From Clostridium pasteurianum BC1 (GTDB lineage: Bacteria; Bacillota; Clostridia; Clostridiales; Clostridiaceae): a DNA stretch of 64,000 nucleotides. Location: the NCBI RefSeq assembly GCF_000389635.1, contig NC_021182.1, forward strand, positions 806,001-870,000, given 5' to 3'. A program made the translations under genes and the position numbers. Shown here piece by piece: positions 49,402-59,278 of the stretch. Each line of letters opens with the position of its first letter. The stretch's first letter is position 1. The notes beneath the pieces are model-generated. The model made no database searches, had not been told where the DNA came from, and was given only the letters and a program-made list of their open reading frames with translations.

Positions 49402-50526
49402 ATGAAAAAAGATACAATAATGTTTGATGGATATTACGGATTCCAGAATGTTGGAGATGATGTTTTTTGTCTAGTTGCCGAATGGATAGCAAATGAATGT
49501 TGGAAATTTAATAATATATATTTTAATGGCGAAAATATCCCCAAATTATATAATAATTCAAGAAAAAATCAAAGTACTAAAATGAATAAAAAAATTAAAA
49601 AACTTTCTACATTGATGACTCTTTTTAAAAGTTCACATATAGTGTATGCTGGCGGATCAAATTTTCACACTGCACTATCAGGTATAGGAGATCTAAGAAA
49701 TTTTTATAGATTTTCCACAAAGTTTACAAAGAAACTATATGCTTTAGGAGTCTCTTTAGGACCATTTGATACAAAACGAGATTATGAGTCTATAAAAAAC
49801 TATTTAAATAATTTTACATATATTTCGTTAAGAGATAAACGTTCCTATGAAATAGCAAAGAAGATGAACTTGAGGGGAGTTTGTAAACAAAGTTTTGATA
49901 TAGCAAGCTTACTTCCAGTTATTAATAAAAAATATTATAGACAAAGGATTGATAATAATAAAAAAGATGAGCTTGTTGTAGGTATAAGCCTTTGTCATTG
50001 CGAAAGGTACTCAGGAAAAGACATTAATAGAGAAATACAAAGAGAAGAAGTAATGAAGCTGTTAATAGATAAAATGGTTGAAAAATATAAACGCATAACG
50101 TTAAAGTTTTTTGTGTTTAATAATAATAAAATAAGTGGTGATAATGAAATCACTATAGAATCTCTAAATATATTTAAGAGTAAATGTAAAGTGGAGCTCA
50201 TCAATTATACAAAAGATACTTTGTGGTTTTGGAATGAAATGAAAAAATGTAACTTATTTATAGGAATTAGACTGCATTCAGCCATTATGTCTTACATGGC
50301 TAATATTCCTTTCGTACTATTTGAATATCATGAAAAATGTACTGAGTTCTTAAATTCAATAGGATATTCACAGAAAGATAGAATTATTGTGGAAAAGTTT
50401 GATGTGATTAAATATCTATCAGTAATAGACAGATTAATAAAAAATGATTATAAATATAAATTAAAGCCTAGTGAATTGACAGAGCATGTGCTTAATGATA
50501 TTAAGGAATGTGCAAATTTTATATAA
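49402..50526 (+). CDS. Polysaccharide pyruvyl transferase (CsaB-like)
   Basis: 374 aa. 'FDGYYGFQNVGDDVFCLVAE' resembles the G-x-x-N-x-G-D-D/E start of polysaccharide pyruvyl transferases; 'SHIVYAGGSNFHT' and 'LFIGIRLHSAIMSYMANIPF' are the other conserved blocks (R-x-H-x-x-I in the GT-B-like C-terminal half). It ketal-links pyruvate from PEP to a sugar, giving the polymer negative charge. Cytosolic. AAGGAGAAACT ribosome site. It lies between ManC and the first flippase in the same direction, so pyruvylation probably occurs on the lipid-linked unit. Confidence 0.85.
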   Translation: MKKDTIMFDGYYGFQNVGDDVFCLVAEWIANECWKFNNIYFNGENIPKLYNNSRKNQSTKMNKKIKKLSTLMTLFKSSHIVYAGGSNFHTALSGIGDLRNFYRFSTKFTKKLYALGVSLGPFDTKRDYESIKNYLNNFTYISLRDKRSYEIAKKMNLRGVCKQSFDIASLLPVINKKYYRQRIDNNKKDELVVGISLCHCERYSGKDINREIQREEVMKLLIDKMVEKYKRITLKFFVFNNNKISGDNEITIESLNIFKSKCKVELINYTKDTLWFWNEMKKCNLFIGIRLHSAIMSYMANIPFVLFEYHEKCTEFLNSIGYSQKDRIIVEKFDVIKYLSVIDRLIKNDYKYKLKPSELTEHVLNDIKECANFI

Positions 50527-50565
50527 TCGAAAATTTAAAATAATTTAAATTTATAGAGGTAAAAA

Positions 50566-51987
50566 ATGAACAGAAATAAACTATTAGTTAAAAACACAAT
50601 TATATATGCAGTAGGTAATTTTGGATCTAAGTTTTTAACATTTTTACTATTGCCATTTTATACATATTATTTATCAACAGGTGATTATGGTTATTTTGAT
50701 TTGATTACAACTACAGTGACATTACTAATTCCAATTATAACATTTCAAATAACTGATGGATTATATAGATTTTTATTAGATTCCAAAAATGACAATGATA
50801 TATCTAGAGTTGTTTCAAATTCATTTTTTATTACATTGACAAATTTATTTTTCTTCAATGTAATTTATATTATCTTTGTACAATTTAAAAGTTTTCAATA
50901 CGAATACTTAATCTTGTCACAAATTAATTTTAATATAATATCTGCTTTTTGGGCTCAAATTTCTAGAGGTATTAGAAAAAATGCTGAATATTCTATTTCT
51001 GGAATAGTTGGAACCATCATTGTTTTATCTTTAAATATAATATTTATTATAGTGTTTCACTTTGGCGTTGCATCATTAATATTATCTAATATTATATCAT
51101 GTATAGGAGTGATAATCTATTTAGAATTTAGATTGAAGATTTGTAAGTATATAAGATATAGTTTATATGATAAAAAATTAAAGAAAGAATTGTTATTATT
51201 TTCAATTCCATTAATACCCAATCTAGTTAGCTGGTGGTTCATGAATGTTTCTGATAGGTATTTTATAAATTTATATAAAGGTATTGAAGCAAATGGAATA
51301 TATGCAGTATCAAATAAATTTCCAGCTATATTAATTATGGTGAATGCTATATTTTCTTTGGCATGGCAAGAAAGTGCTATTAGTGAATATAAATCGAAAG
51401 ATAGAAATAAATTTTATTCAAATATGTTTAATATTCTTATGATTATTGAATTTACATCTGTAATTGTATTGTTACCATTAACAAAATTCGCTATAAAATA
51501 TGCAGTAAATGATAAGTTTCATGAAGCTGCATTGTATATCCCATTTTTGTATGTAGCTACTATATTAAATGCTTTTTCTTCTTTTTATGGTACGGGATAT
51601 CTTAGTACTAAAGATACTAAAGGTGCATTTTATACATCTTCAATTGGTGGTATAGTAAATGTTATATTTAATATTATTTTGATACCTGTGATTGGAATAC
51701 AGGGAGCTTCAATATCAACTATGATTTCATTTTTTGTTATGTGGATTTTAAGAATATTTCAAACAAAAAAATATTTTACTATATATATTAACAAAATAAA
51801 ATTATTATCCCTATCTTTAATTTCAGCATTATATATATTTTTTTACTATAATAACAATATTATGGTGGAGATATTCTTATTAATAATATCATTTATAATA
51901 TTTTTAGTTTACAATAAGAACTTAGTAAGTAAGACAATAAAGTATCTTACTAATAAACTTATATTTGTTAAAAAAGATGTTGTTTAA
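50566..51987 (+). CDS. Wzx-type flippase 1
   Basis: 473 aa with about 12-14 hydrophobic helices and the start 'LVKNTIIYAVGNFGSKFLTF', then 'LLLPFYTYYLSTGDYGYFDL', typical of the polysaccharide-transport PST branch of the MOP superfamily (RfbX/Wzx). It flips undecaprenyl-linked repeat units from the inner to the outer leaflet. Standard length. GAGGTAAAAA ribosome site, 39 nt after the pyruvyl transferase. It is not a close relative of flippase 2 next to it. Confidence 0.88.
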   Translation: MNRNKLLVKNTIIYAVGNFGSKFLTFLLLPFYTYYLSTGDYGYFDLITTTVTLLIPIITFQITDGLYRFLLDSKNDNDISRVVSNSFFITLTNLFFFNVIYIIFVQFKSFQYEYLILSQINFNIISAFWAQISRGIRKNAEYSISGIVGTIIVLSLNIIFIIVFHFGVASLILSNIISCIGVIIYLEFRLKICKYIRYSLYDKKLKKELLLFSIPLIPNLVSWWFMNVSDRYFINLYKGIEANGIYAVSNKFPAILIMVNAIFSLAWQESAISEYKSKDRNKFYSNMFNILMIIEFTSVIVLLPLTKFAIKYAVNDKFHEAALYIPFLYVATILNAFSSFYGTGYLSTKDTKGAFYTSSIGGIVNVIFNIILIPVIGIQGASISTMISFFVMWILRIFQTKKYFTIYINKIKLLSLSLISALYIFFYYNNNIMVEIFLLIISFIIFLVYNKNLVSKTIKYLTNKLIFVKKDVV

Positions 51988-52049
51988 TATTTATCTATAG
52001 ATACCCTATAAAATAAAATGGATAGTAATATTGGAAGGGATGTACTCAT

Positions 52050-53519
52050 ATGAAAAATAATAGGCTAAAATCAATTTTAGGAATGGGATTTGCATCAGTT
52101 ATTCAGGTTTTAGTTAATATTGGTAAAGTAAAAATAATAGCAGTTTTGCTTGGAACGGCAGGGGTAGGTGTAACTTCATTTATCAATAACATAATAACAA
52201 CTATTCTTCCAATTTCTTCTTTGGGTATGAATCAGGGGATTATTAAGGAAATCAATGAAAATATAGATGATAAAAAGAAAATTAAGAGTATAATAGTTAC
52301 TTCTTACATTACAACTATTATTTTATCTATAATTATAACATTATCTATAATAATATTTAATAAAAGTATAGGTATATTAAATATAGGTTCCTTTGATAAA
52401 AAGTATATTTACATTGCTATGTTTTCAATACCATTTTTAACTTTTAATCAGATAAATATAGCCCTGATAAATGGATTCAAGAAAATTAAAATACTCGGAC
52501 TAGCTAATATTTTTTCATCTATAATAACTTTGGTAGTAAGTGTAGCCTTAACTTATTTTTATGGATTAGAAGGAGCTATAATATCAATATTTATAACAGC
52601 AGTTATTACAAGTTTAGTTTATTGGTATTTGGGCAGAAGCCATGATGACAGAATAATTAAGGGAATAAAAGGATTTTATGATCTAGCTTTATTAAAAATA
52701 TTGATAAAATATAGCGTTATAGCACTTTATACAATGTTTTTAAGCAATATGTATGTGTTGCTTATAAGAAAAATTATAATAAGTAAAATGGGAATTGATA
52801 GCTCTGGAATATTCCAGGCGGATTGGTCCTTAATAAATCAATATTTAGGATTAGTTTTATCCTCCTTAGGAGTATATCTTATTCCAACTCTATGTTCATT
52901 AAAAACCAAAAAAGAAATAAATGATGAATTAAATTCAACGTTAAAAATTATAGTATTAATAGCAATGCCTATTATGCTATGTATAATTATATTTGGAAAA
53001 ATAGTAATTATACTTTTCTATTCCACTAAGTTTTTAGAAGCAGCAAATATTTTGCCATTGTTTATTTTAGGCGATATCTTAAAATGTATAGCCTGGGTAA
53101 TTGGAACACCATTATGGACTATCCCTAAACTTGGAAAGCTTGCAATACTAAATACCTTGGATTTTATCATTATTACTGCTAGTACATATTTTTTTATAGA
53201 CAAATTAGGATTATATAGTGTAGTGATAGGATACATATTGATGAATTTAGTAGAAATTATTTTTAATTATTTTGTAATGAAAAAGGAATTAAATTTTAAG
53301 TTTAGTAAATACAATTATAAATTGATTTTTACTTCTATTGGAATTATAGTTTTAAGTGTTATTTCTGATTTATTTATTAATAATATATTATTAAAATATG
53401 CTATTGAAGTTGTGCTATTTTTAATATGGGCAGCTTTATCTGTTAGGAGAAATGATATAAGTATGTTACTTTACATAGTAACAAAAGGGAAAAAAGGTAA
53501 ACTTAAAAATGAGACTTAG
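52050..53519 (+). CDS. Wzx-type flippase 2 (O-antigen translocase subgroup)
   Basis: 489 aa, about 12-14 helices: 'SILGMGFASVIQVLVNIGKV', 'LLGTAGVGVTSFINNIITTI', 'LPISSLGMNQGIIKEI'. This is the WzxE/O-antigen translocase subgroup. It is intact, whereas the chimeric pseudogene at 22840-24402 carries most of a second copy with two nonsense codons. Two different flippases side by side suggest two lipid-linked substrates, perhaps matching the two sugar transferases. TGGAAGGG ribosome site. Downstream 53540-53598 carries a relic of the FAH-family gene. Confidence 0.88.
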   Translation: MKNNRLKSILGMGFASVIQVLVNIGKVKIIAVLLGTAGVGVTSFINNIITTILPISSLGMNQGIIKEINENIDDKKKIKSIIVTSYITTIILSIIITLSIIIFNKSIGILNIGSFDKKYIYIAMFSIPFLTFNQINIALINGFKKIKILGLANIFSSIITLVVSVALTYFYGLEGAIISIFITAVITSLVYWYLGRSHDDRIIKGIKGFYDLALLKILIKYSVIALYTMFLSNMYVLLIRKIIISKMGIDSSGIFQADWSLINQYLGLVLSSLGVYLIPTLCSLKTKKEINDELNSTLKIIVLIAMPIMLCIIIFGKIVIILFYSTKFLEAANILPLFILGDILKCIAWVIGTPLWTIPKLGKLAILNTLDFIIITASTYFFIDKLGLYSVVIGYILMNLVEIIFNYFVMKKELNFKFSKYNYKLIFTSIGIIVLSVISDLFINNILLKYAIEVVLFLIWAALSVRRNDISMLLYIVTKGKKGKLKNET

Positions 53520-53539
53520 CTGCATATAAATATTAATTT

Positions 53540-53598
53540 TCCTGTGGAATTATAGCTAAGCAGTAAAGTAAATGGAGAACTTAGACAGAATTAATACA
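53540..53598 (+). pseudogene. Fragment of the FAH-family gene
   Basis: TTTTCCTGTGGAATTATAGC... GCAGTAAAGTAAATGGAGAA... ACAGAATTAATA corresponds to 18510-18575 of the FAH gene with a few changes and an internal TAG. It starts 20 nt after the flippase 2 stop. Confidence 0.75.
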
Positions 53599-53672
53599 CA
53601 TTAGTAAGTACTATTATCCTTATACTCAATAAAAGTACAATTATTACTAAAATAATATAATAGAATATTAAT

Positions 53673-53703
53673 AAAAACTCGCACTTTTGAAGTACGAGTT
53701 TTA
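53673..53703. terminator. Bidirectional terminator
   Basis: AAAACTCGCACTT / AGTACGAGTTTT, hairpin with one bulge and A/T tracts, between flippase 2 and the convergent rfbD. Confidence 0.7.
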
Positions 53704-53708
53704 GAGGC

Positions 53709-54554
53709 TTACATATGTAAATCTTCAATATAGTCCTTTAAAGATTCCTGCCACTGTTTTGTTATATCACCTGTGGTAAGCTCCAGCATATAATTTCTAA
53801 GTACAGAATATTTAGGCCTTTTAGCTGGCCTTGGAAATTCTTCTGTAGTACATGGAATAACATTTACATCAATATTTTTTAGTCTAAATATCTCCTTAGC
53901 AAAATCATACCATGTACATACACCTTTGCAGGTACAGTGAAATAGTCCATAATTTTTATCATCTAAAAGTTTTATTATTACCTTAGCTAAATCTACAGTG
54001 CTGGTAGGAGTACCAACTTGATCATCTACCACCTTTAATTCACTGTGATTTTCACTTAATTTTATCATAGTCTTTACAAAATTATTTCCATCCCCATATA
54101 GCCATGCAGTTCTAACAATGTAATGTTTTGGATTTAGAGTTTTAACAAAGTTTTCTCCATCTAATTTAGTTCTTCCATATACTGTTTGAGGATCAGGTGT
54201 GTCAAACTCTGTGAGTTCAGTGTTTCCTTCTCCATTAAATACATAATCAGTAGAGACCTGCACAATCTCGGCCTCTATATTATAAGCAGCGGAAGCTAAA
54301 TTTTTAGGCCCTATGGCATTAATTTTATAGGCTAGATCTATCTGCTCCTCACATTTATCCACCTGTGTATGAGCTGCGCAATTTATAATTACGTCTGGTT
54401 TATGTTCAGTTACAAATTTATTTACTGCCTTCACATCTGTTATATCCAGATCCTTTACATCTGTAGGAATAAGTTCAACGTCTTTTCCTTTGTACTGCTT
54501 TTGAAGTTCTCTTCCAAGTTGTCCGTTTGCTCCCGTTATTAATATTTTCACCAT
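53709..54554 (-). CDS. rfbD: dTDP-4-dehydrorhamnose reductase
   Basis: 281 aa from the ATG at 54554 (AGGAG 6 nt upstream; an in-frame TTG at 54560 overlaps the site). NADPH-binding ITGANGQLGREL at the start, catalytic YGRTKLDGE (Tyr-x3-Lys), and the family 'DYVFNGEGN' block are present. It makes dTDP-rhamnose in the last step of the RmlABCD pathway; the other three genes are not in the window and must lie elsewhere. Supports rhamnose in the polymer, in line with the DUF1972 glycosyltransferase at 58022. Single-gene minus-strand unit. Confidence 0.92.
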   Translation of the reverse strand: MVKILITGANGQLGRELQKQYKGKDVELIPTDVKDLDITDVKAVNKFVTEHKPDVIINCAAHTQVDKCEEQIDLAYKINAIGPKNLASAAYNIEAEIVQVSTDYVFNGEGNTELTEFDTPDPQTVYGRTKLDGENFVKTLNPKHYIVRTAWLYGDGNNFVKTMIKLSENHSELKVVDDQVGTPTSTVDLAKVIIKLLDDKNYGLFHCTCKGVCTWYDFAKEIFRLKNIDVNVIPCTTEEFPRPAKRPKYSVLRNYMLELTTGDITKQWQESLKDYIEDLHM

Positions 54555-54640
54555 TATCAACTCCTAAAATTATATTAATCAACTATGATAAGGGATAATA
54601 TGAAATTTAAACCTATATTCCATTCTTTATTATATATGTG

Positions 54641-54994
54641 TTACATACAACTTTCAATAGAAGCGTTGGTAAAACTCCTACTCTCTTTGTTATCAAATCG
54701 ACCATCGGTTTTCATGCTAGCCATTATTCTTACCCAATGCTCATCTAAATCAAGTCCTGTTGCAATTTGCACTGAGGTCATTCCTGGGTCTATGGTGTAT
54801 CTCACCCAATCACTATCATCAATTTTAACTGCTAATATGGCAGGGTACGTGCTTGGTGATTTGTCTAATACTATAGCAGTAATTTGTGCAGTGCCTTTTA
54901 CTTTTGCATAAATCTCATGTCCTTGCTGAGTTACATTTCTTTTAACATATTTTACATAATAATTCTCTGTAGGATTATACCCATACAATACCAT
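54641..54994 (-). pseudogene. Fragment of a CE2-type SGNH/GDSL esterase N-terminal domain
   Basis: 117 codons with 'VKGTAQITAIVLDKSPSTYP' and 'HWVRIMASMKTDGRFDN', similar to the beta-sandwich N-terminal domain of CE2-family acetyl esterases. The catalytic SGNH domain that should follow is absent, and there is no ribosome site before the first Met. Probably a leftover of a larger deacetylase gene of the locus. Confidence 0.5.
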
Positions 54995-55295
54995 CTTTTT
55001 AACTAATGATGCCTATTGCGAATTGAAAAATTTTACTTTATATTAAAAAAGAGCGTGGTATAAGTTTATATTTTTCTTAGTATATAGATATATTTACTTC
55101 CAAATATTCCTCAAAATAGCAATGTTGCTTTCCATGTTCCAATTCAGATAAAAACTTCATTAATAATTCTATTAATAATATAAATAAGTATATAATTTAC
55201 AATTATTTTATGCCATTATTGAATTAAGTAAATTAAAAAAACATTACAAGACTTTAAGGATCACTTTAGACATATGTGTAACCTTTTTAAATAGA

Positions 55296-55620
55296 ACTTA
55301 TTAAACCTCTTGAATTTCTTTCTAAATATGTAGAAATTACTACCAGAATAATTCCAAGTACTATAAAAATAATATTATTATATGTAAAAAATTTCAAATA
55401 ATCACTGATGATTGAGTCTACGATTATTTTTATAGTAGGTATGCCTACGGCTATATTATCAGTAAATCTAGAAAATATACCCACAAGAGATGGAAATAAA
55501 GATAATAACCCTCCAGCTATGAGAGAATAAACAATCTAACTGATGAAGATAGCTAGATTATTGTGTTCCATAATAAATAAAAGTACTGCAATAATAATAA
55601 GTAAAATAATTATAATATAG
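55296..55620 (-). pseudogene. Fragment of the sortase-operon membrane protein gene
   Basis: Matches 20465-20790 at about 90% by eye, covering the C-terminal helices (FSRFTDNIA.GIPTIKIIV, ISDYLKFFTY). A TGG to TAG change in 'F-I-S-W-I' (near 55538) kills the frame. No sortase or substrate gene accompanies it. Confidence 0.85.
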
Positions 55621-55955
55621 AATAAGAGTTAGAGTTTTGATAACCAATTAATCATATTGAATTAATATGATATATAATATATAATACAAAGATAACAATA
55701 TAGAGAAGATATGAAAAAATAAAAATATAATAAGAAGTTTAATAACATTAAAATATTTTTAAGAAAATGTAATTACACAATATTCCATATTTTCTTGTAA
55801 TGGTTATAAAATGATGATACAATAAACACACAATATGAAATTCACAAAGTGTTCATAAGAAAAGAATTGACTGTATTGAAATGTTAATAATTTGTGCCAT
55901 TGTTTATGGGTTCAACTAGATATGAAAAATATAAAAAGGGTAAAAGGGGGAATCT
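55621..55955. other. Promoter region of the second sugar-transferase unit
   Basis: 335 bp without a gene. AATTCA-N5-TGTTCA (55839-55855) has the 11-bp period of the activator boxes, but the position 11 nt further (TTGACT) is not a -10, so I do not count it. TTGACT (55867) with a TAATTT 15 nt on is a weak alternative promoter. Confidence 0.35.
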
Positions 55956-56615
55956 ATGTTGCAAAATGCAGAAATAAGGGAAAATATTGAAACTGCTGAA
56001 TATTCAAAAAGTTTCATGTATTTTTTTCTAAAAAGATTACTGGACATATTTGGTTCAGTAATTGGAATTATTCTTTTAAGTCCTGTCATAATAATAACCG
56101 CAATAGCAATTAAACTTGATTCTAAAGGTCCTGTACTATTCTCTCAAGAGAGAGTGGGAAAAAATGGCAAGCTATTTAAAATGTATAAATTCAGATCTAT
56201 GGTAGTAAATGCAGAGGAATTATTAGTAAAATTAAAAGATAAAAATGAAATGTCTGGTCCAATGTTCAAGATGAAAGAAGATCCTAGAATAACTAGAGTT
56301 GGTAAATTCATAAGAAAGACAAGCCTTGATGAACTCCCACAGCTATTTAATATAATTAAAGGGGATATGTCAATGGTTGGACCAAGACCAAATCTACCAA
56401 GTGAGGTAGCTGAATTCAGTGATTATCATAAATTAAAGCTTCTTGCAAAACCAGGACTAACTTGTTATTGGCAGGTTATGGGTAGAAATGAGATAGGTTT
56501 TGAGGATTGGATGAAGCTTGATATAAAGTATATAGAAGAAAGAAATATATGGATAGATATAAAATTAATAGTTAAGACATTCTTTGTATTGTTTGGAGAT
56601 AAGAATGCTCATTAA
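55956..56615 (+). CDS. Undecaprenyl-phosphate sugar phosphotransferase (initiating enzyme), copy 2
   Basis: 219 aa, ATG start behind AAAGGGGG. Same blocks as the gene at 47546 (KLDSKGPVLFSQERVGKNGK, MYKFRSMVVNAE, DELPQLFNIIKGDMSMVGPR, KPGLTCYWQVMGRNEIGFED) and roughly 85% identical over the catalytic half. The N-terminal 30 residues differ most. The two probably use the same or related sugar-1-phosphates but serve separate polymer assembly lines or conditions. First gene of the right-hand unit with Ugd and the DUF1972 transferase. Confidence 0.9.
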   Translation: MLQNAEIRENIETAEYSKSFMYFFLKRLLDIFGSVIGIILLSPVIIITAIAIKLDSKGPVLFSQERVGKNGKLFKMYKFRSMVVNAEELLVKLKDKNEMSGPMFKMKEDPRITRVGKFIRKTSLDELPQLFNIIKGDMSMVGPRPNLPSEVAEFSDYHKLKLLAKPGLTCYWQVMGRNEIGFEDWMKLDIKYIEERNIWIDIKLIVKTFFVLFGDKNAH

Positions 56616-56652
56616 ATATATAGAGACAGATAGATTAAGGAGGAACGATTAG

Positions 56653-57957
56653 ATGAAAATAGTTGTAGCAGGAACTGGATATGTAGGTCTGGTAAGTGGA
56701 GCTTGCTTATCAGAGGTAGGACATAATGTAACTTGTGTAGATATTGATGAAAAAAAGGTTCAACTTATGAAGGATGGTATTTCTCCAATATATGAACCAG
56801 GGTTAGATGATTTATTAAAGAGAAACTATAGTGAAGGTAGACTTGATTTTACTACAGATTATAAAAACGCATATAAAGATGCAGATGTAATCTTTATAGG
56901 AGTAGGTACTCCTGAAAAATCAGATGGTTCAGCTAATCTGGATTATGTTTATATAGTAGCGAGACAAATTGCACAAAATGTAACTAAGGATTGTTTAGTA
57001 GTAGTTAAATCTACAGTACCTATAGGAACTAATGATGAAGTAGAAGAATTTCTTAAGGACAATTTAGTGAATGACGTACATATAGAAGTAGCATCAAATC
57101 CGGAATTTTTAGCACAGGGTACAGCAGTTAAGGATACACTTTATGCTAAACGTATTGTAGTTGGAGTAGAATCTGAATATGCAAAAAATATTATGAGAGA
57201 AATCTACAATAGATTCAATCAGCCTATTGTAGTGACAGATAGAAGAAGTGCAGAAATGATAAAATACGCATCAAATGATTTCTTGGCATTAAAGATTTCC
57301 TTTGTAAATGAAATTGCAAATCTTTGTGAATTAGTAGGAGCAAACATAGAACACGTAACAGAAGGTATGTCCTATGATCCACGTATAGGAGATAAGTTCC
57401 TAAAAGCAGGTATCGGATACGGTGGTTCATGTTTCCCTAAAGATACAAAAGCACTTCATTGGCTGGCAGATGGCTGCGGATATGAAGTGAAAACTGTTAA
57501 AGCAACTATAGATGTCAATGAAAATCAAAAGTTTAGATTGATAAAGAAAGCAAAGCAGAAATGTAAAATATTAAAAGGTCTAAAGGTAGCTGTACTTGGA
57601 CTTACTTTTAAACCTGGTACAGATGATCTAAGAGAAGCACCATCTATTCCAAATGTAAAAATGCTTTTAGAAGAAGGAGCAGAGGTAATTGCCTATGATC
57701 CAGTGGGAGAAGAAAACTTTAAAAAGTTATTTCCTACAGAGATAACTTATGTACAAGCTCCTGAAGAAGCTCTAAAGGATGCAGATTTAGCTTTTCTTTT
57801 TACTGAGTGGAAGGAAATCACTGAAATAAAATTAAGCAGATATAGTGAATTGATGAAAAAGCCTGTAATATTTGATGGACGTAACTGCTATAGCCTTGAA
57901 GAGGCAGAGGAAGCTGGAGTAGAATATTACTCAATTGGACGTCCAGTTGTAAAATAA
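56653..57957 (+). CDS. ugd: UDP-glucose 6-dehydrogenase
   Basis: 434 aa. N-terminal Rossmann motif VVAGTGYVGLVSGACL, the 'VKSTVPIGT' loop, 'NPEFLAQGTAVKD' and the catalytic Cys in GYGGSCFPKDT are all there; the C-terminal UDP-binding domain has 'GLTFKPGTDDLREAPSI' and FDGRNCY. Oxidises UDP-glucose to UDP-glucuronate, giving the polymer a uronic acid. A common target of BY-kinases such as that at 46849. AAGGAGGAAC ribosome site, 37 nt after the sugar transferase. Confidence 0.95.
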   Translation: MKIVVAGTGYVGLVSGACLSEVGHNVTCVDIDEKKVQLMKDGISPIYEPGLDDLLKRNYSEGRLDFTTDYKNAYKDADVIFIGVGTPEKSDGSANLDYVYIVARQIAQNVTKDCLVVVKSTVPIGTNDEVEEFLKDNLVNDVHIEVASNPEFLAQGTAVKDTLYAKRIVVGVESEYAKNIMREIYNRFNQPIVVTDRRSAEMIKYASNDFLALKISFVNEIANLCELVGANIEHVTEGMSYDPRIGDKFLKAGIGYGGSCFPKDTKALHWLADGCGYEVKTVKATIDVNENQKFRLIKKAKQKCKILKGLKVAVLGLTFKPGTDDLREAPSIPNVKMLLEEGAEVIAYDPVGEENFKKLFPTEITYVQAPEEALKDADLAFLFTEWKEITEIKLSRYSELMKKPVIFDGRNCYSLEEAEEAGVEYYSIGRPVVK

Positions 57958-58021
57958 GTATAGATAAAATTATATTAATCAATAAAAAATTTTTAAACAA
58001 AAGTTGTTTGGAGTGAAAAAA

Positions 58022-59233
58022 TTGATAAATGTTTTTATAATTGGATCAAAGGGTATTCCAGCTAAATATGGTGGTTTTGAAACATTTGTAGATAAGTTAG
58101 TTACTTATAGAAAAGAAGATAATATTAAGTATCATGTTGCATGCTTAGCTGATGATGAAGGCGAATTTGAATACAATGGTGCCAGATGTTTTAATGTTAA
58201 AGTAAAAAATATAGGAAGTGCAAAAGCTGTTCTCTATGATATTGAAGCTTTGAAGGCGTGTGAACAATACATAAAGAAAAACAACTTAAAGAATTGTATC
58301 ATTTATATATTAGCCTGTAGAATTGGACCATTTTTGGCTATGTATAAAAAAGGATTAAAAAAACAAGGAATTAAAGTTTATGTAAATCCAGACGGACATG
58401 AGTGGAAAAGAAGCAAGTGGAATAAGTATATTAAAGCTTATTGGAAATATTCAGAACGTTTAATGGTAAAGAATTCTGATTTACTTGTATGCGATTCTAA
58501 AGGAATAGAAACCTATATTCAAGAGGAATATAAAAAATATAATCCTAAAACAACATTTATTGCTTATGGAGCAGATGTAAAAAAATCTACTTTAGATGAT
58601 GATAATGATAAATTAGTTGAATGGTATAATAAGTTTAACATAATTAAGGATGAATACTATTTAATTCTTGGGAGATTTGTTCCGGAGAATAACTATGAAA
58701 CTATGATTAGTGAATTTATAAAATCAAATTCAACAAAGGATTTAGTTATAATAACTAATGTAGAAAAAAATAAATTCTATGAAGAATTACTTCAGAGAAC
58801 AAATTTTACTAATGATAAGAGAATTAAATTTGTTGGTACTGTTTATGATGAAGAGTTAGTAAAGAAAATAAGAGAAAATGCTTATGCATATATCCATGGA
58901 CACGAGGTCGGTGGAACAAATCCATCGTTATTGGAAGCATTGGCAAGTACAAAAATTAATCTGTTGCTAGATGTTAATTTCAATAAAGAGGTTGGTAAAG
59001 ATGGAGCAATGTATTTTAATAAGAAAGACATGTCTTTAGCTAATTTAATTGATAATGTAGATAAATTAGATGATAAAATAATAAACCAATTATCAGAAAA
59101 TGCAAAAAGAAGAATTGTTGATGAATATTCTTGGGATATGATAGTAAGTCGATATGAACAATTATTAATAAATAATCTACCGAAAATACTTGAAAGAATA
59201 AATGAAGTGGCAGTCGATATGAACAATTATTAA
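58022..59233 (+). CDS. DUF1972 family glycosyltransferase (probable rhamnosyltransferase)
   Basis: 403 aa. I place the start at the TTG at 58022 (TTGGAGTG 7-8 nt upstream); a frame from 58004 overlaps that site. 'VFIIGSKGIPAKYGGFETFV' is the DUF1972 signature, and 'YVNPDGHEWKRSKWNKYIKA' and the C-terminal 'AYIHGHEVGGTNPSLLEALA' (E-x8-E-like) complete a GT-B enzyme. The family includes WcaF/WsaD-type rhamnosyltransferases; rfbD nearby makes the donor plausible. Cytosolic. Confidence 0.85.
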   Translation: MINVFIIGSKGIPAKYGGFETFVDKLVTYRKEDNIKYHVACLADDEGEFEYNGARCFNVKVKNIGSAKAVLYDIEALKACEQYIKKNNLKNCIIYILACRIGPFLAMYKKGLKKQGIKVYVNPDGHEWKRSKWNKYIKAYWKYSERLMVKNSDLLVCDSKGIETYIQEEYKKYNPKTTFIAYGADVKKSTLDDDNDKLVEWYNKFNIIKDEYYLILGRFVPENNYETMISEFIKSNSTKDLVIITNVEKNKFYEELLQRTNFTNDKRIKFVGTVYDEELVKKIRENAYAYIHGHEVGGTNPSLLEALASTKINLLLDVNFNKEVGKDGAMYFNKKDMSLANLIDNVDKLDDKIINQLSENAKRRIVDEYSWDMIVSRYEQLLINNLPKILERINEVAVDMNNY

Positions 59234-59278
59234 TGAATAATTAAAGTATTAAAATAATGAAGCATGGAGAGTATGATT

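Noticed and set aside
55839-55872. Sixth activator box candidate AATTCA-N5-TGTTCA
   Set aside because: The spacing of the hexamers fits, but the expected -10 position reads TTGACT; kept only as a note.
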